Assembly: GCF_000961885.1 (NCBI RefSeq)
Contig: NZ_JZKH01000163.1
Location: 1-7,726 of the forward strand
Source of the DNA: Streptomyces rubellomurinus
Lineage (GTDB): Bacteria; Actinomycetota; Actinomycetes; Streptomycetales; Streptomycetaceae
Length of the DNA: 7,726 nt
Direction of reading: 5' to 3'
Shown: positions 6,495 to 7,726 of the stretch, piece after piece
Position numbering within the stretch: the stretch's first letter is position 1
Layout: each line of letters opens with the position of its first letter
Made by a program: the position numbers and the translations under genes
Notes under the pieces: generated by a model
The model's database searches: none
What the model was told of the DNA's origin: nothing
What the model saw: the letters and a program-made list of their open reading frames with translations, nothing else

Positions 6495-7352
6495 GTGCCG
6501 CGCATGCTCGACGTCAGCGACGAGGTCCGGTCCGAGATCGGCGACGACGAGGCCGACCGCCTCCTCGCCGGCGACCGCGCACCCGCCAGCTACGAGTGCA
6601 CCTCCTGCCGCACCCCGGGCGACACCGACATCGAGGCGACCAGCACCGTGCTCTTCGTCGCCGACGAGACCGCGGTGCTCGCCTTCGCCCACGCCCGCTG
6701 CATCCCGTCCCAGGTGGTGCCGGTGTCCGAGGAGCAGCTGGCCGGCGCCGTCCGCAGCATCAGCCAGGCCCAGACCGGCGCGCCCGGCCCCGGCGCGCCG
6801 AACACCCCGACCGTCCCCGCCTCCCCGGCCGCCCCCGCCGGTGCCGTCGCGGACCCGGCCGCCCAGCCGACCGCCCCGGGCCAGGCCGCCATCCTCGGCA
6901 TCACCTGCGGGCTCGTCCTGCACGACAAGGTCGGGCACGCCTCACTGGTGGTCGAGCCCACCGGCCCGGTCGGCCGCCCCGGCAGCACCTCCGGCGAGGA
7001 CGAGTTCCTCGACCTGCTCCAGGACGCCGGCTTCCAGCCCGTCAGCGACCTCAACGAGACCCCGGACCAGCTGGCCGGCTGGTCGGTCCTGGTCGCGATG
7101 GGCAAGCTGCACGCGATCCTGCAACCCGCTGCGGCCGGCGGCAGCACCGGCTGGTGGCAGGCGCACCAGCCGCTCCAGGTCACCGAGGCGTGGCGGATGG
7201 CCGCCAGCCAGCTCTCCGAGGTGACCATGTACGCCGTCCCGGCCGGCATGGTCGGCCGCCAGCCGCGCGAGGACCTGCTGCGCCAGGCGCTGGAGCGCGC
7301 GGTGTCGCTGGGCCAGGTGGTCGCCGCCTCGCTGCCGCTCGCCGGCACCTGA
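6495..7352 (+). CDS. Actinobacterial protein of unknown function, possible zinc site
   Basis: I do not recognise this family by name. The protein has 285 residues, no signal peptide or membrane helix, and is probably cytosolic. The N-terminal region (1-78) starts with an acidic helix-like stretch (DEVRSEIGDDEADRLLAG). It then shows Cys35-x-x-Cys38 and, about 28 residues on, His66-x-x-Cys69 in FAHARCIPSQ, a possible metal site. A Pro/Ala/Thr-rich linker (about 94-129) joins it to a second region (130-285) with strands such as ILGITCGLVLHD and SLVVEP, GWSVLVAMGKLHAIL, and a C-terminal helical end. This start was chosen because GAGGAG lies five bases before GTG 6495; ATG 6504 is in frame but 14 bases away. 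It is divergent from rpfA and shares the Crp-containing spacer. Coding quality is good: nearly all codons end in G or C. Confidence 0.85.
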   Translation: MPRMLDVSDEVRSEIGDDEADRLLAGDRAPASYECTSCRTPGDTDIEATSTVLFVADETAVLAFAHARCIPSQVVPVSEEQLAGAVRSISQAQTGAPGPGAPNTPTVPASPAAPAGAVADPAAQPTAPGQAAILGITCGLVLHDKVGHASLVVEPTGPVGRPGSTSGEDEFLDLLQDAGFQPVSDLNETPDQLAGWSVLVAMGKLHAILQPAAAGGSTGWWQAHQPLQVTEAWRMAASQLSEVTMYAVPAGMVGRQPREDLLRQALERAVSLGQVVAASLPLAGT

Positions 7353-7478
7353 GCCGTACCCGGCGGAGCCGCCCGACCGGGCGCCGCAGAACCGCCGCGC
7401 CCCAGGAACCCGCCGCACCCCAGGCCCTCTGGCCCCCAGGCCCCCAGGAACCGCGCACCACAGGCACCACCGCACCGC

Positions 7479-7513
7479 GAGGCGGCCGCCGACCGATCCA
7501 CGGCGGCCGCCTC
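7479..7513. terminator. Strong symmetrical hairpin terminator
   Basis: GAGGCGGCCGCCG (7479-7491) pairs perfectly with CGGCGGCCGCCTC (7501-7513), a 13-bp stem with a 9-nt loop, in non-coding C-rich DNA 126 bp past the plus-strand stop. The core GGCGGCCGCC is itself palindromic and present twice. It would work in either direction. A weaker stem closer to the stop is CCCGG/CCGGG (about 7359-7381). The rest of 7353-7603 shows no gene. Confidence 0.65.
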
Positions 7514-7603
7514 CCGGCCCGCGGAAGCCACGGTCCCGCATCCCCTGGCCCCGGCGTCCCCGCGCCCACGCATCCCCCCGCCCCCTCACTCGTTGGCCCC
7601 TAC

Positions 7604-7726
7604 GTGTACAGCTACGACGTCTCCGCGTCCCCCGGACGGTCCGCCACCGGACACCTCACCATCCCGGGCATGCGCCCGTCGTACGACGCGGAGCACCCGT
7701 ACGTGACGACCCAGACCGCCTCCACC
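7604..7726 (+). CDS. Probable 5' fragment of a gene of unknown function
   Basis: An open plus-strand frame reaches the right edge: 41 codons starting VYSYDVSASPGRSATGHL and including TIPGMRPSYDAEHPYVTTQT. Nearly all codons end in G or C, and the residues look like beta strands. GTG 7604 is the first in-frame start codon, but it has no ribosome binding site; ATG 7670 is a later alternative. The opposite strand also has an open frame, ending in TAG at 7612-7614, with the same third-position bias. I favour plus because the minus frame uses rare codons (AGG, TGT) and a TAG stop. Function is unknown and the strand is not settled. Confidence 0.35.
   Translation, partial: MYSYDVSASPGRSATGHLTIPGMRPSYDAEHPYVTTQTAST

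Noticed and set aside
6590..7573. Long minus-strand frames opposite the 6495-7352 gene
   Set aside because: They have Cys/Trp/Ser/Arg-skewed composition and cross the hairpin terminator. The plus frame has a good ribosome binding site and conserved-looking motifs.
7353..7603. Open plus-strand frame continuing upstream of GTG 7604
   Set aside because: It contains no start codon in frame and is Pro/Ala low-complexity sequence containing a strong hairpin; treated as intergenic.

Overview
This high-G+C window, with G or C at nearly every third codon position, looks like chromosomal DNA of a Streptomyces-type actinobacterium (Streptomyces, Kitasatospora or a relative). Two resuscitation-promoting-factor (Rpf) muralytic enzymes, one with a LysM domain, support this. 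No IS element, CRISPR array, tRNA, rRNA or plasmid origin was seen.

Six of the eight coding regions lie on the minus strand. Read from right to left they are: a secreted Rpf-LysM protein (5867-5052, rpfA-like); a strong hairpin terminator (5016-4981); a second, membrane-anchored Rpf-domain protein (4925-4380), probably leaderless; an AlkB-type 2OG-Fe(II) DNA dealkylase (4393-3569) whose GTG start lies inside the end of the preceding gene; a TesB-type acyl-CoA thioesterase (3387-2527); a DUF1684 protein (2227-1445); and an MFS exporter that runs off the left edge (1360 to <1). On the plus strand a protein of unknown function with a possible CxxC...HxxC metal site is read divergently from rpfA (6495-7352). 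A probable plus-strand gene fragment reaches the right edge (from about 7604).

The 627-bp divergent spacer (5868-6494) is the main control region. It holds a perfect 6-6-6 palindrome fitting the Streptomyces Crp (cAMP receptor protein) consensus GTG-N6-GNCAC, a second site fitting the same consensus, overlapping palindromes, and a rpfA leader of roughly 350 nt with a very stable two-tier hairpin. In S. coelicolor rpfA is controlled by Crp-cAMP and by a ydaO-type c-di-AMP riboswitch in its leader. The Crp part is visible here. The usual ydaO sequence blocks are not visible by eye, so the leader may carry a different or diverged RNA element.

Other structure not explained by coding: a 13-bp tandem repeat array plus a 9-bp-stem hairpin in front of the DUF1684 gene; paired TCGAATTCT and CCGCTCAC repeats in front of the thioesterase gene; a 24-bp repeat coding an octapeptide in the second Rpf; and low-complexity insertions in AlkB. 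Gene-family assignments are firm. Regulatory calls rest on pattern matching by eye.
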